Assembly (NCBI GenBank): GCA_002320815.1
Contig: DCLA01000068.1
Span: 1-64,000, forward strand
Direction: 5' to 3'
Source: Myxococcales bacterium UBA1660
GTDB taxonomy: Bacteria > Myxococcota_A > Polyangia > Polyangiales > Houyiibacteriaceae
DNA length: 64,000 nucleotides
Both the position numbers and the translations under genes were made by a program. The notes below the pieces were generated by a model. That model saw nothing but the letters and a program-made list of their open reading frames with translations. It made no database searches and was not told the origin of the DNA. Shown here one piece after another: positions 1-8,193 of this stretch. Numbering within the stretch: the first letter of the stretch is position 1; every line of letters starts with the position of its first letter.

Positions 1-20
1 AACCGACCTGAGCTCCGCGC

Positions 21-26
21 TAGGGT
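21..26 (+). promoter_or_regulatory. -10-like TAGGGT, leaderless start of the tRNA-editing gene
   Basis: TAGGGT ends exactly 7 nt before the GTG at 34 and no Shine-Dalgarno sequence is visible. The same arrangement recurs at nine other genes in the window. The -35 region would lie at or beyond the window edge. Confidence 0.5.
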
Positions 27-33
27 CCCCCGG

Positions 34-1167
34 GTGACCCACAAGCTCTACTGGGACGACCCCCACGCCGACGCCTTCGACGCCCGGGTGGTCGCGCACG
101 GCGACCTCGAGGGCCGACCCTCGGTGATCCTGGAGGCGACCCTCTTCTACCCCGAGGCCGGGGGCCAGATGGCCGACTGGGGGACCCTGGGGGGCGCGCC
201 GGTCCGCGACGTCCAGGTCGACGCCGAGGGTCGGATCCACCACGTGGTGGACGAGCTCCCCGCGGTGGGATCGCTCCTCGCCGGACGCATCGACCGGTCG
301 CGACGCCGGGAGCACATGGCGCTGCACACCGGCCAGCACATGCTCTCCCGGGCGCTCCTGGACCTCGGGAAGGCGCCGACCGTGTCCTCGCGGCTCGGCG
401 AGAGCGGCGCGACCCTCGACGTCGACCGGGTGCTCTCCGCCAAGACCCTGGCGGCGGTGGAGGCGCGGGTGAACGAGGTGGTGGACGAGCACCGCCCCGT
501 CCGGGCGCTCCATCCCACGGCGACGGAGCTGGAGGCCATGGACCTGCGGCGCGCGCCGAAGGTCGAGGGCGCCATCCGGATCATCGAGGTCGAGGGCTTC
601 GACCTCACGCCCTGCGGCGGGACCCACTGCACCGACACGGCGCAGGTGGGCTGGCTGCGCATCACCGACGCGGTGAAGCATCGGGGCGGCCAGCGGCTCA
701 CCTTCGTCGCGGGCCCGCGGACCCGGCGCGTCCTGGCGGCGGAGTCGGAGTCGCTGCGCGCGCTGGCGGCGCGCTTCACCTGCGGCGTCGGCGACGTGGC
801 CGGCGCCATCGACAAGCTCGAGCGGGAGCTCGGCGAGGCCCGCGAGGCCCTGGGCGCGACGCGCGCGGCCTACGCCGCCGCCCAAGCCGCGAGCTTCACC
901 GGGGACCCGCTGGTGGCCACCCTCGACGCCGACGTGGCCACCCTGCGGGCGCTGGCCGCCGAGGCCGCGGTGGGTCGCTCCCTGGTGGTCCTCAGCGCGC
1001 CCGTCGGCGACGCTTTCCACGTGGTCGTCGCGCGCGGCGCCGACTCCCCCCACGACTGCGGGGCCCTCTTCCGCCGCCTCACCGAGACCTGTGGCGGCCG
1101 AGGCGGCGGCCGCCCCGAGCGCGCCGAAGGCCGCATGGAGCGCGCCCCCACCCCCGCCGATCTCTGA
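34..1167 (+). CDS. alanyl-tRNA editing protein (AlaX-like, with DHHA1-type tail)
   Basis: 377 aa. The protein should hydrolyse mischarged Ser-tRNA(Ala) or Gly-tRNA(Ala) in trans in the cytosol. Visible marks are the HTGQHMLSRAL zinc motif (HxxxH) near residue 100 and the second zinc motif CGGTHC near residue 194. This is the arrangement of the editing domain of AlaRS and of free AlaX proteins. The last ~120 residues look like a coiled linker followed by a DHHA1-like end with the GGRGGGRP glycine run, so this is the long form (AlaX-L type). No aminoacylation domain is present, which excludes AlaRS itself. The GTG start is set by the TAGGGT hexamer 7 nt upstream. Confidence 0.9.
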   Translation: MTHKLYWDDPHADAFDARVVAHGDLEGRPSVILEATLFYPEAGGQMADWGTLGGAPVRDVQVDAEGRIHHVVDELPAVGSLLAGRIDRSRRREHMALHTGQHMLSRALLDLGKAPTVSSRLGESGATLDVDRVLSAKTLAAVEARVNEVVDEHRPVRALHPTATELEAMDLRRAPKVEGAIRIIEVEGFDLTPCGGTHCTDTAQVGWLRITDAVKHRGGQRLTFVAGPRTRRVLAAESESLRALAARFTCGVGDVAGAIDKLERELGEAREALGATRAAYAAAQAASFTGDPLVATLDADVATLRALAAEAAVGRSLVVLSAPVGDAFHVVVARGADSPHDCGALFRRLTETCGGRGGGRPERAEGRMERAPTPADL

Positions 1168-1169
1168 CA

Positions 1170-1282
1170 GGGACGATCGTCGTCATTGTCGTCATTTCGC
1201 GACGACGACCATCGCCGCCCCCGTCGTCATCGCGCAACGACGGGGACGATCGTCGTCATTGTCGTCATTTCGCGACGACGAC
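1170..1282. repeat. 40-bp perfect direct repeat, two copies 73 bp apart
   Basis: Copy 1 is 1170-1209 and copy 2 is 1243-1282. Both begin GGGACGATCGTCGTCATTG and end GCGACGACGAC, with no mismatch. Each copy contains GTCGTC and GACGAC arms that can fold back. The pair fills the gap between two convergent genes, next to the AlaX stop codon. Confidence 0.8.
1219..1245. terminator. hairpin between convergent genes
   Basis: CCCCGTCGT (1219-1227) pairs with ACGACGGGG (1237-1245) around a 9-nt loop, placed between the two 40-bp repeats. It is a plausible bidirectional terminator for the AlaX and SDR genes, though no T-run follows. Confidence 0.45.
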
Positions 1283-1300
1283 GACGTCAGCCGATCGCCC

Positions 1301-2065
1301 TCACTTGGGCGGCATGCGGAGGGCGCCGTCGAGCCGGATGACCTCGGCGTTCAGGTAGCCGTTCTCCACGATGTGGCAGGCGAGGGCGCCGTACTCGGCG
1401 GGGTCGCCCAGCCGCGCGGGGTTGGGGATGCCGGCGGCGAGGGCCTGACGGACCTCTTCCGGGAGGCCGGCGAGCATCGGGGTGTCGAAGGTACCGGGCG
1501 CGATGGTGCACACGCGGACGAGGACCTTGGAGAGGTCGCGGGCGATGGGCAGGGTCATGCCCACCACGCCGCCCTTGGAGGCGGCGTAGGCGGCCTGCCC
1601 GATCTGGCCATCGAAGGCGGCGATGGAGGCGGTGTTGATCACCACGCCCCGCTCGCCATCGGCGGGCTCGGTGGCGCTCATCCGGGCCGCGGCCAGGCGG
1701 AGCACGTTGAAGGTACCCACGAGGTTGATGCCGATGACCTTCTTGAAGAGGTCGTAGTCGTGCGGGGTCCCGTCGCGCTTGAGGGTCCGGGCGGCCCAGC
1801 CCACGCCGGCGCAGTTCACGGCGACCCGCAGGGTGCCCAGGCTCTCGGCCACGTCGAGGGCGGCGTTCACCTGGGCCTCGTCGGTGACGTCGGTCTTCAC
1901 GAAGCGCACGGCGTCGCCGAGCTCCTTGGCGACCGCCTCACCGCGCTCCTCGTTCATGTCGAGCAGCACGGCCTTGCCGCCCTTGGCGACGAACGCGCGC
2001 GCGGTGGCTTCGCCGAGGCCCGAGGCCCCACCCGTGATGACAGCGACACTTCCTTCGATCTTCAT
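1301..2065 (-). CDS. short-chain dehydrogenase (3-hydroxyacyl-CoA dehydrogenase type 2-like)
   Basis: 254 aa classical SDR. The NAD-binding TGGASGLG motif sits near residue 12, the NCAGVG motif in the middle, and the catalytic YAASK motif (Tyr-x3-Lys) near residue 160. Overall sequence resembles HSD17B10/3-hydroxy-2-methylbutyryl-CoA dehydrogenase enzymes of branched-chain or fatty-acid breakdown; that substrate is inferred. The start ATG at 2065 is preceded by AGGGAGAG on the coding strand. A longer reading extending upstream to 3490 is a shadow of the LysR gene and is not used. The gene is divergent from the LysR regulator at 2216, which may control it. Confidence 0.9.
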   Translation of the reverse strand: MKIEGSVAVITGGASGLGEATARAFVAKGGKAVLLDMNEERGEAVAKELGDAVRFVKTDVTDEAQVNAALDVAESLGTLRVAVNCAGVGWAARTLKRDGTPHDYDLFKKVIGINLVGTFNVLRLAAARMSATEPADGERGVVINTASIAAFDGQIGQAAYAASKGGVVGMTLPIARDLSKVLVRVCTIAPGTFDTPMLAGLPEEVRQALAAGIPNPARLGDPAEYGALACHIVENGYLNAEVIRLDGALRMPPK

Positions 2066-2202
2066 CGTCGTTCTCTCCCTGAGGATGCGCGGCGCCCCAA
2101 CGGCGCGGCCGCGGGACGGTTCACACGAGCGGGCCCACCAGGTCAAGCCCGGCTGTGAGCCTGCCCCCGCCGTGGCGGGTGGGCGGATGGCGCCGCGCGA
2201 CG

Positions 2203-2208
2203 TAGGCT
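2203..2208 (+). promoter_or_regulatory. -10-like TAGGCT before LysR gene
   Basis: TAGGCT lies 7 nt before the ATG at 2216 with no Shine-Dalgarno sequence, suggesting a leaderless mRNA. The identical hexamer at identical spacing precedes 10812 and selO. Confidence 0.5.
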
Positions 2209-2215
2209 CCTCGCA

Positions 2216-3109
2216 ATGAACGATGGCCTCGACGAACTGGCGACCTTCGTGCGGGTGGTGGACGCAGGCAGCATCGCGGCCGCCGCGCGGCTGCTGGGGG
2301 TGCCCAAGTCCACCGTGAGCCGGCGGATCTCGCGACTCGAGGATCGCCTCGGCGTGCGGCTCTTGCAGCGCACCACCCGGAGCATGCGCACCACGGCGGA
2401 GGGGGAGAACCTCTATCGGCGCGCGTCGGGGCCGCTGGCCGACCTGGAGAACGCGACTTCGGCCGTGGCCGACGCGGGGGACACGCCCCGGGGGCTCCTG
2501 CGCGTCACCGCGCCGGTGGACTTCGACCGCCTCTTCGCGCCCATCGTGGTCGACTTCATGCGCCGCTACCCGGAGGTCGCGGTGCACATCGATCTGAGCG
2601 CGCGCCGGGTCGACCTGGTGGCGGAGGGGTTCGACCTGGCCATCCGGGGCGGCAACCTCGAGGACAGCTCGCTGATGGTCCGCAAGCTGGCCAACGTGGA
2701 GCTCCGCCTCTTCGCGGCGCCGGCGTACCTGGAGAAGCACGGCAAGCCCAAGCGGGTCGCCGATCTGGCCGACCACGAGTGCATCCTCTTCCGGCCCGAG
2801 GGCAGCTCGCAGGTCTGGGAGCTCGAGGGCGGCAAGAAGCAGGACAGCGTGGAGGTCACCGGGCGACTGGGCTCCAGCGAGTTCGCCTTCGTACGCAGCG
2901 CCTGCATCGAGGGCGCGGGCATCGCGCGCATGCCGGCCCACCTGGGCACCGACGCCGTGCGCCAGGGCAAGCTGGTCCACGTGCTGCCCAAGCGGACCTT
3001 CTCGCGGGGCGGGCTCTCGCTGATCTACCCCAGCGCGCGGCACCTCCCCGCCAAGGCCCGGGCCTTCCGCGACTTCCTCGTGGAGGCCTTCGAGAACCCG
3101 CCCTGGTAG
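2216..3109 (+). CDS. LysR-family transcriptional regulator
   Basis: 297 aa. The N-terminal winged helix-turn-helix covers about residues 5-62 (AARLLGVPKSTVSRRISRLE), followed by the LTTR linker and a periplasmic-binding-protein-like effector domain to the end. The sequence belongs to the LysR subgroup with the LGVRLLQRTTRS signature, common next to dehydrogenases and quinone reductases. It is divergent from the SDR gene across a 150-bp gap, the classic place for an LTTR target. The effector is unknown. Confidence 0.92.
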   Translation: MNDGLDELATFVRVVDAGSIAAAARLLGVPKSTVSRRISRLEDRLGVRLLQRTTRSMRTTAEGENLYRRASGPLADLENATSAVADAGDTPRGLLRVTAPVDFDRLFAPIVVDFMRRYPEVAVHIDLSARRVDLVAEGFDLAIRGGNLEDSSLMVRKLANVELRLFAAPAYLEKHGKPKRVADLADHECILFRPEGSSQVWELEGGKKQDSVEVTGRLGSSEFAFVRSACIEGAGIARMPAHLGTDAVRQGKLVHVLPKRTFSRGGLSLIYPSARHLPAKARAFRDFLVEAFENPPW

Positions 3110-3142
3110 CGGCGCGCAGGTCGACGGAGCGCGCATTCGGGC

Positions 3143-3148
3143 TATCAC
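3143..3148 (+). promoter_or_regulatory. -10-like TATCAC before sulfatase-fold gene
   Basis: TATCAC lies 7 nt before the GTG at 3156. The next codon is ATG, so translation could use either, but the spacing favours GTG at the transcript 5' end. The gap to the upstream LysR stop is only 46 nt. Confidence 0.4.
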
Positions 3149-3155
3149 GGCCCGC

Positions 3156-5408
3156 GTGATGCACAGGGCGCGATGGCTCGCCTGCCTGCTGGTCGCCTTC
3201 GCGACCGGCTGCGGGGACGACGACGAAGGGGCCGCGGCCCCCGCGGAGAGCGAGGCGGTGGCGGAGTCCGAGCCGGCCACCGAACCCGCGGCCGAGCCCG
3301 ACGCGCCGGAGCGGGTGCGCTTCGATCTGGCGCGACACCGAGCCCGGGCCGAGGTCTGGCAGGGCGCGACCCGGGTCGTGGACTTCGGGACGCCCGCCGG
3401 GGCGCGGCACACGCTGGGGGGGTGGCGTACTCGCACCGGCGGAAACCACACCTTCGGCGAGACCACCACGCTGCTCATCGAAGGCGTCACCGGGGAGCTG
3501 GTGCTTCCCCTCGACGCCGACGAGGCGCAGCGCCTGGTGGTGCGCGCGCGAGCCTTCGGCGACGGCCGGCTGACCGTCTACCTCGACGGCGACACGGTCG
3601 GCCACGCGCGTCTCCCGACCGACGGCACCTTCGCCGTGGTCGACCTGACGCTGCCGGCCACCGAGGCCGGCGAGCACCTGCTGCAGCTCCGGGTCCCCGC
3701 CACCGGGCGCGACGACGGCGCGAGCGCGGGGATCGCCCTGGACTGGATGCGCCTGGGCCCCGCCGGCGAGGACCAGCCCGGCGAGCCCCCCGCGTCCCTG
3801 GGCGACGACCAGCGGCTGCGGATCCCGGCGGGCTATACCTTCGCCTACGGCGTGGACGTCCCCGCGGGCGCCGAGCTGCGCGGCGAGGTGCGCGAGGGCT
3901 CGGTGCGCGTCCGGGCGCTGCGCGACGGGGAGCCGCCCCTCGACCTCGGGACCCACGAGGGCACCTTGGCCATCGACCTCGCGCGCCTGGCCGGAGGCTT
4001 CGCCCGGCTCGACCTGGAGGCCACCGCGACGACGGTCCTCGAGCGCCCGCGGGTGGTCACGCTGGAGGCGCCGCTGGCCCAGCGGGAGGGCCGGCGGCCC
4101 AAGCACGTGCTCATCTACCTGGTGGACACGGTGCGGGCCGACAAGCTGCACCCGTGGAACCCCGAGTCCCGGGTGCGCACGCCGGGCCTGGACGCCTGGG
4201 CGCGCGGCGCGGCCGTCTTCGAGCTGGCGCATACTCAGGAGAACTGGACCAAGCCCTCGGTGGCCACGCTGCTCAGCGGGCTGCTTCCCTGGCAACACAC
4301 GGCGACCACCGGCGAGGCCGCGGTGCCGTCCAGCGTGAACACCCTCGCCGAGCGCCTGGGCGGCGCCGGCTTCGATACCGCGGCGTTCGTCGCCAACGGC
4401 TACGTGAGCGACGCCTTCGGGTTCGAGCAGGGCTTCGACGACTTCCGGAACTACATCCGCAGCGGGCTCCGCTCCCAGGCCCGCTTCGTCGCCGGCGACG
4501 TCCTCAACTGGCTCGACGAGCACATCGGTGAAGGGGAGGGCGCGGACGCCGAGCCCTTCTTCCTCTACGTGCACACCATCGATCCGCACGTGCCCTACAT
4601 CCCGCCCGACGAGATCCTGCAGGAGTACGACCCCGGCCCCTACGACGGACCGGTGGACTTCACCCGGGACCGCGAGCTCCTGGAGAAGATCAAGGCGGAA
4701 TCCCTGCGCACGAACGCCCGGGACCGGCAGCGCCTCGAGGCCCTCTACGACGGCGAGATCACCTACCACGACACCCACTTCGCCTCGATCCTCGAGGGGC
4801 TCCGCCGGCGCGGCCTGATGGACGACACGCTGGTCTTCTTCACCGCCGACCACGGCGAGGAGCTCTTCGACCACGGCTCGGTGGGCCACGGCCACAGCCT
4901 CTACGAGGAGCTGCTCCACGTGCCCCTGGTGATCCAGATGCCCGGGCTCGAAGAGGCGCGGGTGAGCGAGCCGGTGGGCCTGGTCGACGTGGTGCCCACG
5001 ATCCTCGACGCCCTGGAAATGGAGCGCGACGAGGAGCTCGCCGGGCGATCGCTGCTGCCCATGCTTGAGGGCCAGCGGCCCGACGCGCCCATGATGCGCG
5101 TCTCCGGCTTCATGGAGGGTTGGCGGGCCATCGTGGAGGGCCGTTACAAGCTCATCCAGCGGACCCACCGCCGGCACTTCGTGTACGACCTCCGGAGCGA
5201 CCCCGACGAGGAGCACGACCTGGCCGCCGAGCGGCCGCTGCTCCTGCGGCACCTGCGGGCGATGCTCGGCCTGGCCCTCGACGGTCACGTGGCGCCGCGC
5301 GCGGAACGGACCCAGACCGCAGTCCGGGGCGAGCTCGCCGAGCAGCTGCGCGCCCTCGGCTACGTGGGGGCCAGCGCCCCGCCCTCCAGCACGGACGACG
5401 ACGAATGA
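3156..5408 (+). CDS. sulfatase-fold hydrolase lipoprotein, Thr at the nucleophile position
   Basis: 750 aa. A lipoprotein signal ends at Cys19 (FATGC lipobox), followed by an acidic Ala/Glu linker. Residues ~35-300 form a beta-rich region of unknown type. From residue ~314 a sulfatase/alkaline-phosphatase-superfamily domain follows, with metal-ligand motifs VDTVRADK, HTIDPHVPY and TADHGEE. The usual formylglycine signature C/S-x-P-x-R is replaced by T365-K-P-S-V, so the protein cannot be activated as a classical sulfatase. It may be a Thr-dependent phosphatase or transferase, or a sulfatase-like enzyme of unknown chemistry. The stop overlaps the next start (ATGA), so the two genes are co-translated. 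Confidence 0.88.
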   Translation: MMHRARWLACLLVAFATGCGDDDEGAAAPAESEAVAESEPATEPAAEPDAPERVRFDLARHRARAEVWQGATRVVDFGTPAGARHTLGGWRTRTGGNHTFGETTTLLIEGVTGELVLPLDADEAQRLVVRARAFGDGRLTVYLDGDTVGHARLPTDGTFAVVDLTLPATEAGEHLLQLRVPATGRDDGASAGIALDWMRLGPAGEDQPGEPPASLGDDQRLRIPAGYTFAYGVDVPAGAELRGEVREGSVRVRALRDGEPPLDLGTHEGTLAIDLARLAGGFARLDLEATATTVLERPRVVTLEAPLAQREGRRPKHVLIYLVDTVRADKLHPWNPESRVRTPGLDAWARGAAVFELAHTQENWTKPSVATLLSGLLPWQHTATTGEAAVPSSVNTLAERLGGAGFDTAAFVANGYVSDAFGFEQGFDDFRNYIRSGLRSQARFVAGDVLNWLDEHIGEGEGADAEPFFLYVHTIDPHVPYIPPDEILQEYDPGPYDGPVDFTRDRELLEKIKAESLRTNARDRQRLEALYDGEITYHDTHFASILEGLRRRGLMDDTLVFFTADHGEELFDHGSVGHGHSLYEELLHVPLVIQMPGLEEARVSEPVGLVDVVPTILDALEMERDEELAGRSLLPMLEGQRPDAPMMRVSGFMEGWRAIVEGRYKLIQRTHRRHFVYDLRSDPDEEHDLAAERPLLLRHLRAMLGLALDGHVAPRAERTQTAVRGELAEQLRALGYVGASAPPSSTDDDE

Positions 5409-6160
5409 GCGAGCCCAGCGCGAGCGCCGCGACCTCCGCGGCCCGACCCTCCGGGACCAACGGCCGCGTGGTGGCCGTGGGCCTGGTCCTCTTCCTCCTG
5501 GCCGGCGTGACCTTCGCGTTGGGCATGTGGTGGTGGGGGCGGGATCCCCGCGGACCCATCCAGACCATCGGCGGCATCGACGCGGACCACTGCGTCGTGG
5601 TCCGGCTGGGCTTCGAGGAGCGCAGCTACACGCACGTGGGCGTGTGGCGCGCGGACGACGTCATGGTCTGGTCCGAGGCCCTCTTCGGCGTCCAGGACGA
5701 CCCGGGGTTGGTCGCGGCGGGCGACCTGGTGCTGGTGCTGGTCACCGAGGCCCGGGGGAACCCCGCGCTGCACGCCTTCGACCGTCGCACCGGCGAGTTC
5801 CGCTGGAAGGTCGAGCAGCGGGAGCCGCTCAGCGCCGACCCGCTGCGGCCCGGCGACGGGGTGGTGACCTTCGTGGACGCCGACGGCAGCGGTCGGGTCA
5901 TCGACCTGAGCGACGGGTCGGTGCGCGAGACCTTGCCCGCCGTGCCGCCGCCGGAGCCCGAGCCGAACCCCATCCGGGTCGGCGAGGACGAGGTGTGTCG
6001 GGCGGGGCGCTGCCGGGCGGTCACCGGGCTCCGGGGCGCGGACGCCGCGGGCGACGTGGTCTGGGTCCACACCGAGACCGACCTGGCGGCGCTGGGCGGG
6101 TCCGACCTGGAGCCCATCGAGGCTTCGCCCGAGTTCGTCGGCGGTCTTCGCGACGAGTGA
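5405..6160 (+). CDS. membrane-anchored PQQ-like beta-propeller fragment protein
   Basis: 251 aa. An N-terminal cytosolic tail is followed by one membrane helix (VVAVGLVLFLLAGVTFALGM, about residues 21-40). The rest looks like WD/PQQ-type beta blades, with segments such as HAFDRRTGEFRWKVEQ. About three blades are visible, fewer than a closed propeller. The ATG start overlaps the sulfatase-fold stop, so the pair probably acts together at the cell surface. The function is unknown. Confidence 0.75.
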   Translation: MSEPSASAATSAARPSGTNGRVVAVGLVLFLLAGVTFALGMWWWGRDPRGPIQTIGGIDADHCVVVRLGFEERSYTHVGVWRADDVMVWSEALFGVQDDPGLVAAGDLVLVLVTEARGNPALHAFDRRTGEFRWKVEQREPLSADPLRPGDGVVTFVDADGSGRVIDLSDGSVRETLPAVPPPEPEPNPIRVGEDEVCRAGRCRAVTGLRGADAAGDVVWVHTETDLAALGGSDLEPIEASPEFVGGLRDE

Positions 6161-6202
6161 GCGCCGCGCGGTCGCCGTCGCCTCGGTGAGCCCGCGAGTC
6201 CC

Positions 6203-7627
6203 TCAGCGGGCCCAGGAGCGGCTCGATCGCCGCACCACGCCGGGCTCGGCCGCGACCTCGTCGCCGGTCCCGCGGGGGCGGAGCTGGCTCGGCGCGGGGG
6301 GCACGTAGGGCTTGCGGCCCTGGTCCGTGCCGCGCAGTCCGCGCTCGCCGGTCGCGGCGGCGTCGAGCTCGGGCTCGTCGAGCCGCGGAAAGATCGGCGC
6401 CGCCAGGCCCACCAGGGTGTCCACCGTGCCCCGCGGCGGCGGCGGAAGGGTCTCGTGGACTCGCTGGTAGGTGGGGAAGAGGTCCTCGTCGGCGCCCGCC
6501 TCGGCGACCTCTTGGAGGTCGGCCCCGGGGTGGCCGGCGCCGTCGTGGCCGGCCCCGTCGGCGCGAGCCTTCGTGGGGATCTCCCGGGTCACCTCGTCCT
6601 CGAAGGGGACCGCGGCGGCTTCGGCCAGCTCGTCCAGGATGCTGGTGTCGATGGTGATCGCGTCGGGGATGGCGTCGATGGTGACGTCGAAGACGGTGGC
6701 CAGCTCCGCCGGGGAGGTCGCCGGGGCCGGGAGGCTGGGGACGGGCGCGAACTCGCTGGGCGGCACCTCCTCGTGGAGGGTCGCCAGGTCGTGGGTGAGG
6801 ATCTCGGCGGCCCCCACCAGGAAGGCGTTGTCGAGATCCGCCAGGAGGCCGCGCCGCTCCCGGACCGAGCGCGCTGAAGCCTCGGCGCGTCGGGCGGCGG
6901 CGTGGTCGCCGGTGCGGCGACAGACGTCCTCGAGGGCCTCCCAGGCCGTGGCCCAGGATTGGTCACTGCCCGTGGCCCGCGCGAGGTCGGCGCGGGCGGC
7001 CTTCAGCTCGCCGCGGACCTCGTGGAGGCGCGCGCGGACGAAGAGGGCGTCGACGTCGTCGGGGAAGACCTCCAGGCCGCGGTCCAGGACCCGGAGCGCC
7101 TCGTCCTCGCGCTCGGCGGCGATGAGCGCGTTGGCCAGCATGGCCGGGTCGTCTTGGCAGGGATCGCGCAAGAAGGTCTGGGTGCGGCGCTCGAGGGCCG
7201 ACTCGCCGGAGAGCCGTTCGTCGAGCGCCCAGGTCTCCGGGGCGTCCGGCGCCAGCTCCCAGCAGCGCTCGAGGACCGCCTCGGCGCGGTCGAGGTCCCG
7301 GGTGGCCATCAGGACCCGCGCCAGCGCGAGCCACGGCGAGGCCCAGTCCTGGCTGCGGTGGGCCGCGAGGATCAGCAGCCGCTTGGCCCAGTCGAAGTCG
7401 CCGCGCTCGAGGAAGAGCTCGCCGCCGCTGAGCAGGAGGTCGAGGTCGTCGGGCTCCCGCTCGATGGCGTGCTCGAAGACCCAGCGGGCGTCGTCGAGGT
7501 GACCGGCCGCGAGCAGGTCCCGGGTGAGCATCGCCGGCTCCTCGGCGTCGGGCCGGTTCTGGAAACGCAGCAGGCGCACGTCGAGCGCCCGTGTCGAGCG
7601 CGATCCCATCTCGGTGTCTCGGTCCAT
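6203..7627 (-). CDS. TPR-repeat protein with long disordered tail
   Basis: 474 aa. Residues ~25-270 are tandem tetratricopeptide helices (for example ARWVFEHAIEREPDDLDLLL and AEAVLERCWELAPDAPETWA). The C-terminal ~200 residues are acidic, Pro/Ala-rich and probably disordered. No signal peptide is seen, so it is likely cytosolic and a protein-interaction scaffold. The ATG at 7627 was chosen because GGAGG lies 7 nt upstream; the longest frame would need a TTG at 7669. It sits just downstream of the DoxX-type gene on the same strand. Confidence 0.8.
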   Translation of the reverse strand: MDRDTEMGSRSTRALDVRLLRFQNRPDAEEPAMLTRDLLAAGHLDDARWVFEHAIEREPDDLDLLLSGGELFLERGDFDWAKRLLILAAHRSQDWASPWLALARVLMATRDLDRAEAVLERCWELAPDAPETWALDERLSGESALERRTQTFLRDPCQDDPAMLANALIAAEREDEALRVLDRGLEVFPDDVDALFVRARLHEVRGELKAARADLARATGSDQSWATAWEALEDVCRRTGDHAAARRAEASARSVRERRGLLADLDNAFLVGAAEILTHDLATLHEEVPPSEFAPVPSLPAPATSPAELATVFDVTIDAIPDAITIDTSILDELAEAAAVPFEDEVTREIPTKARADGAGHDGAGHPGADLQEVAEAGADEDLFPTYQRVHETLPPPPRGTVDTLVGLAAPIFPRLDEPELDAAATGERGLRGTDQGRKPYVPPAPSQLRPRGTGDEVAAEPGVVRRSSRSWAR

Positions 7628-7681
7628 CCGCATGCCTCCATGGATGCCCGAGGGAGCGGAAGGGCCCAAGAAACCGGCGGA

Positions 7682-8095
7682 TCAGAGGCGGCGGGACGTG
7701 GGGCGCAGGGCGTAGGAGGCGGCGGCGAGCACCAGCAGCACGAGCGCGGGCACGGCCTCGCCCGCGGGGTCGCCGGCGAAGGCATGGGAGGCGGCGGCGC
7801 CGGTGAGGTCGAAGGCGATGCCGGCGTAGGCCCACTCCTTGAGGCGACCGGTGCCGGGGGCGACGATGGCCAGGGCACCGAGGAGCTTCCAGACGCCCAA
7901 GATGACGCCGAAGTAGACCGGATAGCCCAGCCGCTCCATCGACTCGAGCACGGGCTCGGCGCCGGTGATGTCGGCGAAGCCGCCGAGGAGGAAGGCGGCG
8001 GCGACCAAGGCGGTGGTGATCCAGTAGGCGGCCAGCTTGGCCTTGGAGGAGGTGGCGGGGGACGACGGGTCGGCGGAGAGGGTGGCGGTGCTCAT
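7682..8095 (-). CDS. DoxX-like integral membrane protein
   Basis: 137 aa with four predicted membrane helices, of the DoxX-like family (small membrane proteins often tied to quinone or redox stress, frequently next to LysR or MarR regulators). AGGA lies about 10 nt before the ATG. The gene is divergent from the LysR regulator at 8194 across 98 bp, so regulation by that protein is likely. The precise function is unknown. Confidence 0.8.
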   Translation of the reverse strand: MSTATLSADPSSPATSSKAKLAAYWITTALVAAAFLLGGFADITGAEPVLESMERLGYPVYFGVILGVWKLLGALAIVAPGTGRLKEWAYAGIAFDLTGAAASHAFAGDPAGEAVPALVLLVLAAASYALRPTSRRL

Positions 8096-8193
8096 GACGA
8101 TGGTTTCCTCGGGTTCGGGGTCGGTGAGGTCGCCACCCTGAGTCGGAACCCATTGGTGATTAAGAGCGAACGAGTGTCATCATCTGCGCATTC

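Noticed and set aside
1091..2158. Long open frame on the plus strand across the SDR gene
   Set aside because: It is antisense to a well-conserved SDR and its product is low-complexity Gly/Val/His, typical of GC-rich shadow frames.
8155..8193. LysR box (T-N11-A) in the DoxX-LysR gap
   Set aside because: TGAT and ATCA half-sites exist but at the wrong spacing, so no specific operator can be named.
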